Source: Corynebacterium minutissimum
Lineage (GTDB): Bacteria > Actinomycetota > Actinomycetes > Mycobacteriales > Mycobacteriaceae
Direction: 5' to 3'
Assembly (NCBI RefSeq): GCF_000988205.1
Contig: NZ_LAYQ01000001.1
Coordinates: 209,416-273,415, forward strand
Length of the DNA stretch: 64,000 nt
Shown: one piece after another, positions 35,283-44,255 of the stretch
How the letters are laid out: each line of letters opens with the position of its first letter
Position numbering within the stretch: the stretch's first letter is position 1
Made by a program: the position numbers and the translations under genes
Notes under the pieces: generated by a model
Database searches by the model: none
What the model saw: the letters and a program-made list of their open reading frames with translations, nothing else
What the model was told of the DNA's origin: nothing

Positions 35283-36124
35283 TGGGAACACGATATGGGC
35301 GCGAAACGCTGGTGTACTACGGGCCGGTGACGGGTCGTAAGTGGCAGTTGCAGGGGCCGGGCCAGGAGAATCACCCGGTGACGTTGCTGCGGTCCCCTAA
35401 GGGCTTTTTCGGCACGGGGTTGAAGGTAAACCGTAGGGCTGCGCCGCGCTCTCGCGTGTCACGGCTGGTCAGTGTGGTGCCGGAGCCGTTGACGCTGGAG
35501 TTGACGGTGGACATTAAGGCCTCAACGCATGAGGAGACGCGCCGTGTGGTGGAGCAGTTCAAGGCGGATTGGCCGGCGTCGAGTGCTCAGTGGGATGCTT
35601 TGCCGCCGACTGGCCGGCTGGCGTTGAATGATGGGCACGGCCTGTGGAAGTACCTTGATGTGTTCCGCACGGATAGGTTTGAGGATCTGATTGGTATTGC
35701 GCCTATGGCTGTCGGCAAGGCGAAGTTGATGATTATTGCTTCCGCCGAAGACCCGTTCCCATATGGGGATTATGAGCCGATGCGGATGGATGTGCAGCCT
35801 GGTGGGTGGCGTGATGTTGAACTATTCAACGACGGCACTGTCCCCGCGTCGCCGCGCTTCCACTGGAAGGGGCGTCCGGCCACCCTCAGGTTTAAGCATG
35901 GGCGCGAGTTTGAGGTGAAAGTCTCTAGTGAAGCGCTGATTGATTTCAGCCCAACTGAGCTTGTAGTCACCGAGGGCAACATGGCTAAACCTATTATCAC
36001 CACGTGGAATCACGATCCGGGGTTTGTGGTGCCGGGCAGCTCGAAGGCCACGTTTACCTTTAGCTCCGACACTGCGGGTGTGGGAACGATCCATATGCCG
36101 CCACGTTGGGAGGAGTTCTACTAA
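35282..36124 (+). CDS. phage distal tail protein (Dit-like)
   Basis: A 280-residue protein directly after the tape measure region. The N-terminal beta region (GPGQENHPVTLLRSPKGFFG, LTLELTVDIKA) and C-terminal galectin-like beta region (FHWKGRPATLRFKHGREFEV) follow the Dit plan of long-tailed actinophages. The protein would form the ring joining tail tube to tip. The ATG overlaps the preceding stop as TAATG, and the next gene overlaps its stop in the same way. Confidence 0.78.
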   Translation: MGTRYGRETLVYYGPVTGRKWQLQGPGQENHPVTLLRSPKGFFGTGLKVNRRAAPRSRVSRLVSVVPEPLTLELTVDIKASTHEETRRVVEQFKADWPASSAQWDALPPTGRLALNDGHGLWKYLDVFRTDRFEDLIGIAPMAVGKAKLMIIASAEDPFPYGDYEPMRMDVQPGGWRDVELFNDGTVPASPRFHWKGRPATLRFKHGREFEVKVSSEALIDFSPTELVVTEGNMAKPIITTWNHDPGFVVPGSSKATFTFSSDTAGVGTIHMPPRWEEFY

Positions 36125-37605
36125 TGAGCTACGACGAACTGCTGCGCGTACAGCAGGAAACCTTTAGGCGCGCTACCGCCCCACGCCCGAGAGTGTTTGC
36201 GCTAAACAGTGTGGGGGCTAACCCGGTTGAGTTGGCGGAAGTGTGGGATATTTCCTTTGACGTTGTGCTCAATGACGTGGGTAAAGTCTCGGTTGAGTTG
36301 CCGTTGAATGCTGTCAACGCGGCCCTGTTTGCTGACGCGCACCCGGATACCTCTATTCCGTTGGTGATTCAGGTAGGCGCGTTGGAGACCGTGTGGTTTG
36401 TCACCCACGTGGAGGAGTCCGTGTCGTGGGAAGGTGACACCCTAGTTCTCAATGGTGTCTCGCCCGAGCGTCACCTCCAGTCCCTGTATGGGTGGCCCAA
36501 CCCTAAGTTGTTGCCGGAGTTTCAGATCTCGAAGATTAAGCTGGCCTCCGGGCCGGTAGCCCGCCTGGTCAAAGAGCAACTTCTTGCCCCCAACTTCAAG
36601 CGCATGGCCAAAAAGACAGGTGGGCAGGTGCACTATGTTGCCCCCACCTCGGCTGCGGATAACTACTCGCGCATGACGATCATTGGCATTCAGATGAATG
36701 AGGTGTTGGACCTGGTGCGCAACCTTATTGACACCGATGGGCTGACCTTGGGGTATGAGGCGTATCTGCCGGGGCGTGGTCAAACACCACCGCCGGGGCA
36801 TGACCCAAACCGCATGGCCTTGGTGTGGGATATTCAGCAGCGCGCCGAGTTGCCGCCGGGAGGATTGCTATGGGAAGGGATTATCAAAAGCGTCAGCGAT
36901 TTCTGGAAAGACACCTGGGACACCCTTACTGGCTTCACCGACTACGGGGCCGAGAACAAAGCCGTGGACTACTGGGGGCAACCTCAGTTCATGCTGCGCC
37001 GCGACCAATACCGCACAGCCCACATCACCACCGTTAAGCCCACAGGCTCCACCTACACCGTGGGCGGCAAGTCACAGGACTGGTTCAACGATGTGATCTC
37101 CGCTGGATTCAAAGCGGTATTCCAACTTCTGCCGCCACCAATCAACCTCATTCTTGACCTCGCCGGCCTGGATGACATTCTTGACGACCGGCTCATGGCG
37201 TACCACAGCTTCGACGACAAGGCGCGCCGTGAGCGCATGGGGCCACTGGGCTTCTTCGAGACGTTCAGCCCCTCCATTGGACTGTCCTTGGATGCTGTCA
37301 TGCTCATGCGCCAAGCCCAATACAAGACGCGCGCAACACGATCGCATGAGGTGTCGATGGGTGGGGCCATGTCCTTTGAGTCCTCAGCCCTACTCAAGGT
37401 TGGTTCCATGGTGGCGTTGGAATTACCGCGCGACCGCTACGCCGTGTCCTTTGTCACGGAGGTGCACTACGATTGGTCCACCCAGAATGACTCACAGTTA
37501 GAGTTCCAGATTTCTGATAGGCCGCGCCGGGACCCGCAGGAGTCGGTGTTGAAGGCGTTGCAGGGTTTGGCCACGTTGGTCAACAAGGTGACGTTGACGG
37601 AATAG
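36124..37605 (+). CDS. phage tail-associated protein (ReqiPepy6 Gp37-like)
   Basis: A 493-residue tail tip protein with VGANPVELAEVWDISFDVVL, then WFVTHVEESVSWEGDTLVLNG, a pattern of the siphovirus Gp37-like family that occupies the hub position in Gram-positive phages. A C-terminal segment has SFESSALLKVGSMVALELPR. The ATG overlaps the preceding stop (TAATG), which rules out the longer frame. It ends the tail operon; a strong terminator begins five bases later. Confidence 0.8.
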   Translation: MSYDELLRVQQETFRRATAPRPRVFALNSVGANPVELAEVWDISFDVVLNDVGKVSVELPLNAVNAALFADAHPDTSIPLVIQVGALETVWFVTHVEESVSWEGDTLVLNGVSPERHLQSLYGWPNPKLLPEFQISKIKLASGPVARLVKEQLLAPNFKRMAKKTGGQVHYVAPTSAADNYSRMTIIGIQMNEVLDLVRNLIDTDGLTLGYEAYLPGRGQTPPPGHDPNRMALVWDIQQRAELPPGGLLWEGIIKSVSDFWKDTWDTLTGFTDYGAENKAVDYWGQPQFMLRRDQYRTAHITTVKPTGSTYTVGGKSQDWFNDVISAGFKAVFQLLPPPINLILDLAGLDDILDDRLMAYHSFDDKARRERMGPLGFFETFSPSIGLSLDAVMLMRQAQYKTRATRSHEVSMGGAMSFESSALLKVGSMVALELPRDRYAVSFVTEVHYDWSTQNDSQLEFQISDRPRRDPQESVLKALQGLATLVNKVTLTE

Positions 37606-37610
37606 GTAAA

Positions 37611-37642
37611 CCCCCCAAGCTAAAAGCACAGCGCTTGGGGGG
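37611..37642 (+). terminator. terminator after the tail operon
   Basis: CCCCCCAAGC pairs with GCTTGGGGGG around a loop containing AAAAGCACA. There is only a weak T content after it. Confidence 0.7.
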
Positions 37643-37693
37643 TCGTCTACCTAACTACCGAGCGAGAGTCCAACATTCGACCGGCGTTGGGGC

Positions 37694-37794
37694 TATCCCT
37701 AGTGTTGGGGTACAGGAAAGGCGTAGCACCCACCAAGAAGTATCCCTGTATGGGAGGTATCTGTCAACTCGGGTGTGTTATCCCATGTGGGGTA
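37694..37794 (+). repeat. three TATCCC...GGGGTA repeats upstream of the endolysin
   Basis: TATCCCTAGTGTTGGGGTA (37694-37712), TATCCCTGTATGGGAGGTA (37741-37759) and TATCCCATGTGGGGTA (37779-37794) follow one another before the lysis genes. Each is an imperfect palindrome with arms TATCCC and GGGGTA or a close variant; the spacers differ in length. Confidence 0.6.
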
Positions 37795-37823
37795 TCCTAG
37801 GGTTGTTGCTGGGAGGAGTTGAT

Positions 37824-38903
37824 ATGGGTTGGACTGGAGATCCTGTTTGGCTTGCTGACGTGCTACGCGCGGAGGGCCTGACAGTTGTGGAAATGCCCGG
37901 CTGGAAAGACCGGGGGCACGGTGACTTCGGCTGGATCTGGGGGTCGATGTATCACCACACCGGGGCGAATAACACCAGCGCGGAGTTCTGTGCGCGTGGC
38001 CGCTCGGACTTGCCTGGCCCGATCTGCAATGTGCATGTCAACCGTGAGGGTGTCATGACGGTTGTTGCTGCTGGCGTGGCGTGGCATGGTGGCTCCGGCC
38101 GTTATAAGGACATTCCGGTTAATGCGGCGAACTGGCACGCGATTGGGTTTGAGGTGCAGTACGACGGCAAGAACATCACCAACGCGCAGCGTGAGGCGAT
38201 GGTTAAGGCTATGGCTGCTATCTCTCGTAAGATTCAGCGCTCAGCCGATAGTTCCGTTGTTGGGCACAAAGAGTATTCCAACATGGGCAAGTGGGACCCC
38301 GGCAACGTGGACATGAACCTCACCCGCGACCAGGTGCGCCGGCAGATCATGGCCGGTCCGGGGCGAGTGGTTACAGGTGTGCAAGCCCCTGTGGATCATG
38401 CCCGTGATGCGTGGACACTTTCGGGTGACGAGTACTACGGGCCGTTGTCGGGGCCGGACAATTCCATTAGTGGAATGTATGGCGAGCCGGCGTACAAGAT
38501 GCGCTCACTGCGAGTGTTTCAAGAAACGGTGGATGTGCCTGTCACGGGTGTGTATGACACGGCCACCCGTGATGCTGCGCGCGCGGTGCAGCAACGAAAC
38601 AAAATCTATGGCTGGGGGCAGGTCTCGCGTGCCACGTTCCTGGCCGCGTTGAAGGAGAAGGAAATGTCAACAAACCTCGAACATGTGTTTAACTCTCGTG
38701 TGGCTGGCTCCAGCTGGAAGGGGCCACTATGGGAGCACATTGTCAACGGCAACGCCCACGCGTATGACGCGAAGGTTGCGTCTGAGAAGTGTGTTAAAGA
38801 GCTGGCTGAGACCCGCAAGGAGCTGGCTGAGACCCGCAAGGAGCTGGCTGAGACCCGCAAGGAGCTGGCTGAGATTCGTGCACTGTTGAAGGAGGGGCGC
38901 TAA
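37824..38903 (+). CDS. endolysin, N-acetylmuramoyl-L-alanine amidase with C-terminal coiled coil
   Basis: A 359-residue peptidoglycan hydrolase. The N-terminal 170 residues are an Amidase_2 domain with zinc-ligand histidines in SMYHHTGANN and VVGHKEYSNMGKWDPGN. A middle segment (YKMRSLRVFQETVDVPVTGV) resembles a peptidoglycan-binding domain. The C-terminus ends in four heptads, ELAETRK three times and a variant, encoded by a 21-base tandem repeat, which would form a coiled coil. The ATG has GGGAGGAG upstream; the frame is open further but crosses the terminator. It releases phage by cutting the stem peptide from muramic acid. Confidence 0.9.
   Translation: MGWTGDPVWLADVLRAEGLTVVEMPGWKDRGHGDFGWIWGSMYHHTGANNTSAEFCARGRSDLPGPICNVHVNREGVMTVVAAGVAWHGGSGRYKDIPVNAANWHAIGFEVQYDGKNITNAQREAMVKAMAAISRKIQRSADSSVVGHKEYSNMGKWDPGNVDMNLTRDQVRRQIMAGPGRVVTGVQAPVDHARDAWTLSGDEYYGPLSGPDNSISGMYGEPAYKMRSLRVFQETVDVPVTGVYDTATRDAARAVQQRNKIYGWGQVSRATFLAALKEKEMSTNLEHVFNSRVAGSSWKGPLWEHIVNGNAHAYDAKVASEKCVKELAETRKELAETRKELAETRKELAEIRALLKEGR
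38799..38876 (+). repeat. 21-base tandem repeat in the endolysin gene
   Basis: Three exact 21-base units start at 38799, 38820 and 38841, followed by a diverged fourth. Each codes for the heptad ELAETRK, so copy changes would keep the frame and alter only coiled-coil length. Confidence 0.92.
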
Positions 38904-39226
38904 TGGCAACCGGAAACCCGCAAGCAACGGGCGATTTTGTGATGCAGGCACTGGCAGATCGTGCCGACCAGACCAGTGCGCTCAAGCGCTACAAGGGAAC
39001 CGTGATGACCGTCATAGCGTGGGTGCTGGCCATTGCGGCAGTTGTTGCCGAGTCGGGCCTGGATCTTCCCGACTGGGCAGCAACCGGCCTCGTGGTAGCC
39101 CTGGGTGCGGCGAACGCGTTGGGTATCCGCTACTACAAGCCGGAGGCCACCACCGCGCAGCGCGACATGGTGCGCTCCACCATTGCCCACCAGATCGACC
39201 ATGCGCACGGGATAAGCCCCCAGTAG
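38903..39226 (+). CDS. putative holin
   Basis: A 107-residue protein with two hydrophobic segments (VMTVIAWVLAIAAVVAESG and WAATGLVVALGAANALGI) and a polar C-terminus, next to the endolysin, whose stop it overlaps as TAATG. Holins form membrane lesions that let the lysin reach the wall. Size, topology and position support the call; I cannot assign a holin family with certainty. Confidence 0.75.
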   Translation: MATGNPQATGDFVMQALADRADQTSALKRYKGTVMTVIAWVLAIAAVVAESGLDLPDWAATGLVVALGAANALGIRYYKPEATTAQRDMVRSTIAHQIDHAHGISPQ

Positions 39227-39228
39227 TC

Positions 39229-39726
39229 ATGGTTACTTCCAGACGCGAAACACGGATCATGCGGGGAAAGCCAAGCCTCCTCGTCAGCCTCGGGCCGCGC
39301 ATGTTCTTCATAGCTAACGCCGCCCTTGGCATCGCGGCGGTTGCCCGCGCCTTGGACTACCTGTACCTCACCTTTATCCATGAGGTGCCCAAAAGCCTGT
39401 ACGCCGTGGAACGTGCGGCACCGTTATGGCTCTGGGCAATCCTGTTGACAGTAGGGGCAGGCTTAATGCTTATAGGGTCGCTTGACCCGCCACGCCTCCT
39501 CACCCTCGCTTACGGGCACGCTCTACTGTCCGCAGTGTGGGCAATGGTTGGGATGGGCATGTTCCTCCAGTCCATCAACGACAACATACCCGGAGGGTGG
39601 CGCGGCGGACTAGCGCTACTGTTTGGTATCGCCGTCATGCACTTCCTGTTTGGCACCTCCACCTTTGTGCGCTGGAAGGCGCTGACTGAACTAGCCGAAC
39701 AAGGTACAACGATCGAGAAAGGGTAG
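39229..39726 (+). CDS. phage membrane protein in the lysis region
   Basis: A 165-residue protein with four hydrophobic segments (around residues 22-45, 66-86, 90-108 and 122-145). The ATG at 39229 lies just after the holin gene. It may help with lysis or with exclusion of other phages; nothing in the sequence settles this. Confidence 0.65.
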   Translation: MVTSRRETRIMRGKPSLLVSLGPRMFFIANAALGIAAVARALDYLYLTFIHEVPKSLYAVERAAPLWLWAILLTVGAGLMLIGSLDPPRLLTLAYGHALLSAVWAMVGMGMFLQSINDNIPGGWRGGLALLFGIAVMHFLFGTSTFVRWKALTELAEQGTTIEKG

Positions 39727-39733
39727 GCCCGCT

Positions 39734-40108
39734 GTGGAAGAGTTCTCAAGCACGTGGGCTATCTACTCCGCAGGCGTGCTCGCCGTCCTGTCCTTTCTCA
39801 TCACCGTCTCCGAACGCATACAGAAACTCCTCGGACCCCTCGGCTCATGGTTCGGGGACCGCAAAGCTCGCGCCGTCAAAGCGCAACGCGAACTCGAAGT
39901 ACTCATTGAGCAACGCCTCGACAACCAGATAGCAGTCCTCATTGACGAAGCCGACATGTACCGAGAGCGCAATGAAAAACTCATCACCGAAATGAATGTG
40001 ATCCTTGACGAAAACCTCCGACTATCCCAAGCCAACGCACGCTTCAAACGCCTCCTCGCAGAGAACGGATTATGTGATGGACAAGAACGACCAGATACGC
40101 CAGATTAG
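39734..40108 (+). CDS. phage small membrane protein with coiled coil
   Basis: A 124-residue protein with one membrane segment (WAIYSAGVLAVLSFLITVSE) followed by a long helical region (LIDEADMYRERNEKLITEMN). The start is GTG. Topology is similar to a spanin or antiholin, but corynebacteria have no known spanins, so the function stays open. The 3' end overlaps the next small gene by 32 bases. Confidence 0.6.
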   Translation: MEEFSSTWAIYSAGVLAVLSFLITVSERIQKLLGPLGSWFGDRKARAVKAQRELEVLIEQRLDNQIAVLIDEADMYRERNEKLITEMNVILDENLRLSQANARFKRLLAENGLCDGQERPDTPD

Positions 40109-40247
40109 AAACCTCCTCGGCCATATCAAAGTGCCCGCCGGTGACGGCTACCCAGAAATTGACATGGTGTTCATGGGGCCAGTCGCCCGCATCGCCGAGT
40201 GGATGTACGACCAGGGCCTGAGATACGACCCTCCCAGTGTAGGCTGA
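40077..40247 (+). CDS. small phage protein of unknown function
   Basis: A 56-residue frame with ATG at 40077, overlapping the preceding gene. It reads DKNDQIRQIRNLLGHIKVPA and ends in YDPPSVG. It has no membrane segment. Supported by its position in a tightly packed run and by reading through without unusual codons; no family was recognised. Confidence 0.5.
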   Translation: MDKNDQIRQIRNLLGHIKVPAGDGYPEIDMVFMGPVARIAEWMYDQGLRYDPPSVG

Positions 40248-40282
40248 GGGTTGCCAAATAGGGAAAGAATTGCAGGTGCCAC

Positions 40283-42154
40283 ATGACAACCTCCAGCATT
40301 GAACCCGGATACAAATACGTCGCGCGCCGGGATGACTCGCCCACGAGTTCCGACACGCAACCCGGCGTTGGGTTGGGGCCTGTGGCTGACGCTTTCGGCA
40401 AGATCATCAACGGCATTGTTGAGACCATCGGCAAGGTGCTAGGGGGTGCGGCTGACCTTGCGGTGGGTGCGTTTGAGTGGATTCTGTCTGGGGTGCGCCA
40501 AATCTTTACCGGTATCTTCCGAACGCTGGGGGCTATCTTCTCCAAGGACCCCAAGAATGTTGTGCCGGATTACATGTCCCCAATCCGCGCGGATCTTGAG
40601 GCGGCTGTCAAACCTATGTTTGACCGCATTGAGGAGAACAACAAAGAGATTGAAGCCGCAATGGGGGAGGTTGAAAAGCTACTCGCCAGCCAAGAGGAAA
40701 TCACCGCCAAGTACGGCAAGGTGATGGAGGAGCAGACCGCGATCCGCGAAGAGCAGGAGAAGGTCAAGGCCGAGATCGACACTCAGATTGAAAGCCTCGA
40801 AAGCGCTTCCGCCAAGGTTGCTAAGACAGTAGACGAGTTGGTGGCTTTCAAGGACGGCATGGATGCGCGTATCAAGGACGCGATGGAGGTAATGAAGGCC
40901 GACTTGGATCTTGCGAAGCAGTTGGAGAACGCGCAGGCTGAGGTTGAGAAGAAGATCGCGGAAGGTTTGAACAAGGGCGGTGAGCTGGCAAGCAAGATCG
41001 CCGAGCTTACGGCCGCGCCGGACGGTCAGTCTTTTGCGGACTTCTGGCAGGCCAATGGGCAGACACTGTTGAAGATGCAGTCTTGGTACAACGACTGGAA
41101 CCGGGGGCAGTGGGAATCTCAGAAGGAATGGAATGATCTTCAAGCCAACTGGAATGCGCGTGTGACAGCAACCCTGGACCGGCAGGTGAGTATCAACGCA
41201 GACCAAGGAACATTCAATGAGTTTGTCCGGGACTTTGTGAAGGTGCAGCGTTGGTACAACGAGAACAACGATTCGTTGTGGAAGTTGCAGCAGGCGTTCA
41301 ACGATAAGACGACCGGCTGGCAGAAGAAGCAGGACGAGCTAAACACCCTCAGCCGGGATTTCCAGCGTGAGCAGACAGCCACAAGTAACCAGTTCCTGAC
41401 GATCATTACCCGCCTAAAAAACAGCCAAGACCAACTTGCAGAGATCGCGAAAGAGCAAGCCGAGTTCATCTTCCGCAAGATGATCGCCCAACGCAACGGC
41501 ACGCAGGCCACGGAGAACGAACACTGGCGTGTGCGCCCGGACACAGGTGAGCTTGTGGCTAAAGGCTCATGGTCGGGGGAAGTATCGGTGCGCGTCTATG
41601 GGACAAAGATCAGGCATGGTGATGATAACTTGAATGTCGCCAGTGAGGAGTTGTACCCAATTCCGCTCTTGAGCGGATCGCGGACTATCCAGCTACCCAA
41701 CGGTATCGGTAGCCCCCAGATTGATACGGTGGCTCTGGATTATTCCGTGGCGCGTGGCCGTCGCATTATTGACGTGTATCCCTCCGGCTCGAAAGCCGGT
41801 TCTTACACGCCGGCTCGCTCCAAGTGGGTGCGCCTCAACCGCTTCACCGCGACACGTACCACAACCCACAGGTTCACGTTCGACGCCATTTGGGACGCCG
41901 CCACATTCCACAACCGATACGGAATCCGCGTGCGCCGCAACGGAACTACCATCGCCAGCATCGGCCCGCGTGACGGTGTCGGCCCGCTTACCCCACTGGG
42001 TAGCGGTGTGCGGCCCATGTCGATTGATGAGCAGTCCGTTTCCCTCACGAAGGGCCAATACCTCGACTTTGAGGTGTACACAGAAGGAGACAGCGCTAGT
42101 AGTAGAACGCTGCAAACCTACACCCGCACGGTCTCATATCAGCAGAAGGACTAA
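40283..42154 (+). CDS. phage minor tail or fibre protein with long coiled coil
   Basis: A 623-residue protein. A Gly/Ala-rich hydrophobic N-terminal segment (FGKIINGIVETIGKVLGGAA) is followed by a long coiled coil of about residues 100-235 (IEENNKEIEAAMGEVEKLLA) and a second helical region rich in W and Q to 400. The C-terminal 200 residues look like beta sandwich, with VSVRVYGTKIRHG and VYTEGDSASSRTLQTYTRT. It may be a tail fibre base or a receptor-binding baseplate protein. It leads a three-gene fibre cluster. Confidence 0.75.
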   Translation: MTTSSIEPGYKYVARRDDSPTSSDTQPGVGLGPVADAFGKIINGIVETIGKVLGGAADLAVGAFEWILSGVRQIFTGIFRTLGAIFSKDPKNVVPDYMSPIRADLEAAVKPMFDRIEENNKEIEAAMGEVEKLLASQEEITAKYGKVMEEQTAIREEQEKVKAEIDTQIESLESASAKVAKTVDELVAFKDGMDARIKDAMEVMKADLDLAKQLENAQAEVEKKIAEGLNKGGELASKIAELTAAPDGQSFADFWQANGQTLLKMQSWYNDWNRGQWESQKEWNDLQANWNARVTATLDRQVSINADQGTFNEFVRDFVKVQRWYNENNDSLWKLQQAFNDKTTGWQKKQDELNTLSRDFQREQTATSNQFLTIITRLKNSQDQLAEIAKEQAEFIFRKMIAQRNGTQATENEHWRVRPDTGELVAKGSWSGEVSVRVYGTKIRHGDDNLNVASEELYPIPLLSGSRTIQLPNGIGSPQIDTVALDYSVARGRRIIDVYPSGSKAGSYTPARSKWVRLNRFTATRTTTHRFTFDAIWDAATFHNRYGIRVRRNGTTIASIGPRDGVGPLTPLGSGVRPMSIDEQSVSLTKGQYLDFEVYTEGDSASSRTLQTYTRTVSYQQKD

Positions 42155-42163
42155 GGAGTTGTC

Positions 42164-43849
42164 ATGGTAAATGTACGGATCGATCTTCGTGACGTTGGCG
42201 GAGAGCCAACGGGAAAGTACGCCAAGCGTAGGGATTCGGTGACGGTGTGGGCACCCACGTTCCGGCCCGCGAGTACTGGTGATTATACGGTGGGGCCGTC
42301 CCCACGTACGCACTACTTTGATAACTCGGGCCGTGTCACGTTGTCCAACATTGAGGAAGGCCCCCTGGTTGTGCAATTCGACGTACGCCAGATGGATGGG
42401 CAGGACACGTTCAACGTCAACGTTCCCGGTGGCACGGGGACTGTTCCGCTGCGCGAGTTGCTGGCAGACCAGTATGAGTACACGCCGGTGGTCATCTCCG
42501 AGGCGCGCCGTATTCTTGCTGCGTCACGAACACTTCTTCAACAGGCCCAAGAGGCTCGTGATGGTATTGGCGGGGACGCTGAAAAAGCTTTGAGTAGAGT
42601 GCGGCAAAGCGTCAACCAACTGATCGACGAGACTAAAGGGCAGCTCGATAAGGTGGCGAAGGAGGTTGAAGCGAATGCTGCGGCTGCGGGCGAGCGTGCG
42701 CAATCGGCGGGAAGTGCGGCGACGGTAGCGAAGCAGCACCTGGATGGGGCGAACAATGCCCTTAAGTTGGCGCAGGAGATTCAAACCCAGGTGGGGGAAG
42801 TCTTAGGCGAGGTGCAGTCGCTCAAGGAAGAGGCGGGAACTAGCTCTACTAGTGCTGCAAGTTCCGCTCAGGCGGCGGCTCAGTCAAAGGTGGATGCAGG
42901 TGATTTTGCAACTGCCGCAGGACGAGAGGCAAAAGCAGCGGAAACTTCCGCAGGCGATGCCAGCAAGCACCTTGAGGACATGAAGGCGATAGTCGATACG
43001 ACACGATGGGAGGATGACGTTCTATTTATCAACGGCAAGCCTAGCCCCTCACTGCGTGGGCCGAAAGGCGACCCGGGCAAGAGCGGCGCGTCAGATTGGA
43101 CTGCGATTGACGGGAAGCCCACTACGTTCCCGCCGGATGCGCACACGCATAAGGTTGCGGACATTGCAGACTTTCCAACAATCGACACGGGAGTAAAGCC
43201 CAGTGTTGTGGTGAAGCGTTGGAAATCGGGGCAGATTTCTGTCCCCACTCAGCCGGATACCGATTCGGCTGCAGTGTCCAAGTCCTATGTGGACACGACT
43301 GTGGATAGGATTGTGAACATTCCAACAAATGCCGACTTGAACACGTACACAACCACCGGGCGTTATCATCAGCCAGCTTCCGCTAATGCAGGCAAAGGCA
43401 AGAACTACCCGGAGCCTGTTGCGGGACTGCTTGAAGTTTTCAACTCCGGCGCAATGACCTATCAGCGCTACACTGGCTACGGTAAGGATGGGAAGCAGTA
43501 CTGGCGTGGGCGCTACCAAAAAACGTGGGGCGAGTGGGTGCAGGTGGCGAACCAGAAGCAGCTGGATGAGTTCGTCAAAATAGCCACAGATCTGTCCGTG
43601 ACTGTGGGGGGCTTGCAAGGGTCAGTTGAAAGACAGCTAGGAAACTTCGTTCCGCGCTCAGATATGGTGCAGTACGCCAAAACCTCGGCGCTTGCAGACT
43701 ACGCGAAGTCCTCCGCTTTAACTTCGTACGCCACAAAGAAGGAACTGGAGGAGGCCATTGGCAAGGGTGGAGGCGGAATACGCATGGAAGTAGTTGATTA
43801 CGCCCCGACGCTGTTTGAGCAGGACGTCCTGTACCTGGTAAGGGACTGA
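42164..43849 (+). CDS. phage tail fibre with collagen-like segment and knob
   Basis: A 561-residue fibre. The first 110 residues are beta-rich, followed by an Ala/Ser/Gln-rich triple-helix-type coiled coil (AAAGERAQSAGSAATVAKQH), then a short collagen-like GPKGDPGKSG piece, WTAIDGKPTTFPPDAHTHKV, and a region NTYTTTGRYHQP and YQRYTGYGKDGKQYWRGRY, typical of a pyocin-knob-like fibre head. The last 60 residues are a Ser/Ala/Tyr-rich trimer stem. It is likely trimeric and binds the host surface. Confidence 0.82.
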   Translation: MVNVRIDLRDVGGEPTGKYAKRRDSVTVWAPTFRPASTGDYTVGPSPRTHYFDNSGRVTLSNIEEGPLVVQFDVRQMDGQDTFNVNVPGGTGTVPLRELLADQYEYTPVVISEARRILAASRTLLQQAQEARDGIGGDAEKALSRVRQSVNQLIDETKGQLDKVAKEVEANAAAAGERAQSAGSAATVAKQHLDGANNALKLAQEIQTQVGEVLGEVQSLKEEAGTSSTSAASSAQAAAQSKVDAGDFATAAGREAKAAETSAGDASKHLEDMKAIVDTTRWEDDVLFINGKPSPSLRGPKGDPGKSGASDWTAIDGKPTTFPPDAHTHKVADIADFPTIDTGVKPSVVVKRWKSGQISVPTQPDTDSAAVSKSYVDTTVDRIVNIPTNADLNTYTTTGRYHQPASANAGKGKNYPEPVAGLLEVFNSGAMTYQRYTGYGKDGKQYWRGRYQKTWGEWVQVANQKQLDEFVKIATDLSVTVGGLQGSVERQLGNFVPRSDMVQYAKTSALADYAKSSALTSYATKKELEEAIGKGGGGIRMEVVDYAPTLFEQDVLYLVRD

Positions 43850-43854
43850 TTTAG

Positions 43855-44121
43855 ATGGGCATGTTCGTCAACGGTCGGCCTGTCGCGAAGGTTTTTCTTG
43901 GTTCGGAAGTAATTAAGGAAGCCTACATTAATGGAAGGCCTGTGTTTGTTAGCCGCTCGTCTGGGCCGGTGCCGAAGTGGAAGGCCAGAACTTACTACTA
44001 TGTCGGGGATACCGTCGAGCATAACGGAACCACTTATAGGTGCACTTCCGAGCATCAGGCGAGTAACTACTACGAACCAGGTGCAGGCGCGTGGTGGAAA
44101 GATTTTTGGGTTGCGACGTAG
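43855..44121 (+). CDS. phage fibre-tip carbohydrate-binding protein
   Basis: An 88-residue protein whose C-terminal half (VPKWKARTYYYVGDTVEHNG, TYRCTSEHQA, ending in WWKDFWVAT) has the W-x-Y/V-x2-D-x-V pattern of family 5/12 carbohydrate-binding modules. The N-terminal GRPVAKVFLGSEVIKEAYINGRPVF resembles a fibre-docking strand. It probably sits on the preceding fibre and binds wall glycan. It is the last phage gene before tRNA-Gly. Confidence 0.78.
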   Translation: MGMFVNGRPVAKVFLGSEVIKEAYINGRPVFVSRSSGPVPKWKARTYYYVGDTVEHNGTTYRCTSEHQASNYYEPGAGAWWKDFWVAT

Positions 44122-44177
44122 TGTGCGTGCCCACTTGGTGCCCACAGTTGCGCCCCCGAGTGCGCATGTTTGCGCCT

Positions 44178-44237
44178 GTGACCTGGTGCGCCCCTATATG
44201 GGGAACCGCCTGGTCATGGGGTAAACCCGCAGGTCAC
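44178..44237. repeat. inverted repeat enclosing CCCCTATATGGGG at the prophage right end
   Basis: GTGACCTG (44178-44185) and CAGGTCAC (44230-44237) are perfect inverted copies 44 bases apart. The loop contains CCCCTATATGGGG at 44191-44203, another member of the phage repeat group. It lies between the last phage gene and tRNA-Gly, so it may be part of an attachment or termination region. Confidence 0.5.
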
Positions 44238-44255
44238 GGGCTATAGGATTGGGAG

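Larger units (their letters stand above)
20368..44255 (+). mobile_element. partial siphovirus prophage (structural and lysis modules)
   Basis: All genes from the portal at 20.3 kb to the fibre-tip protein at 44.1 kb are on the plus strand in canonical tailed-phage order, with short gaps and stop-start overlaps. The right end lies against the 3' end of tRNA-Gly (CCC), a typical attachment site. Terminase subunits, integrase, repressor, excision and replication genes are all missing, and the left edge is the IS3-family element. It cannot form particles alone, but the tail and lysis parts look intact. Confidence 0.85.
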
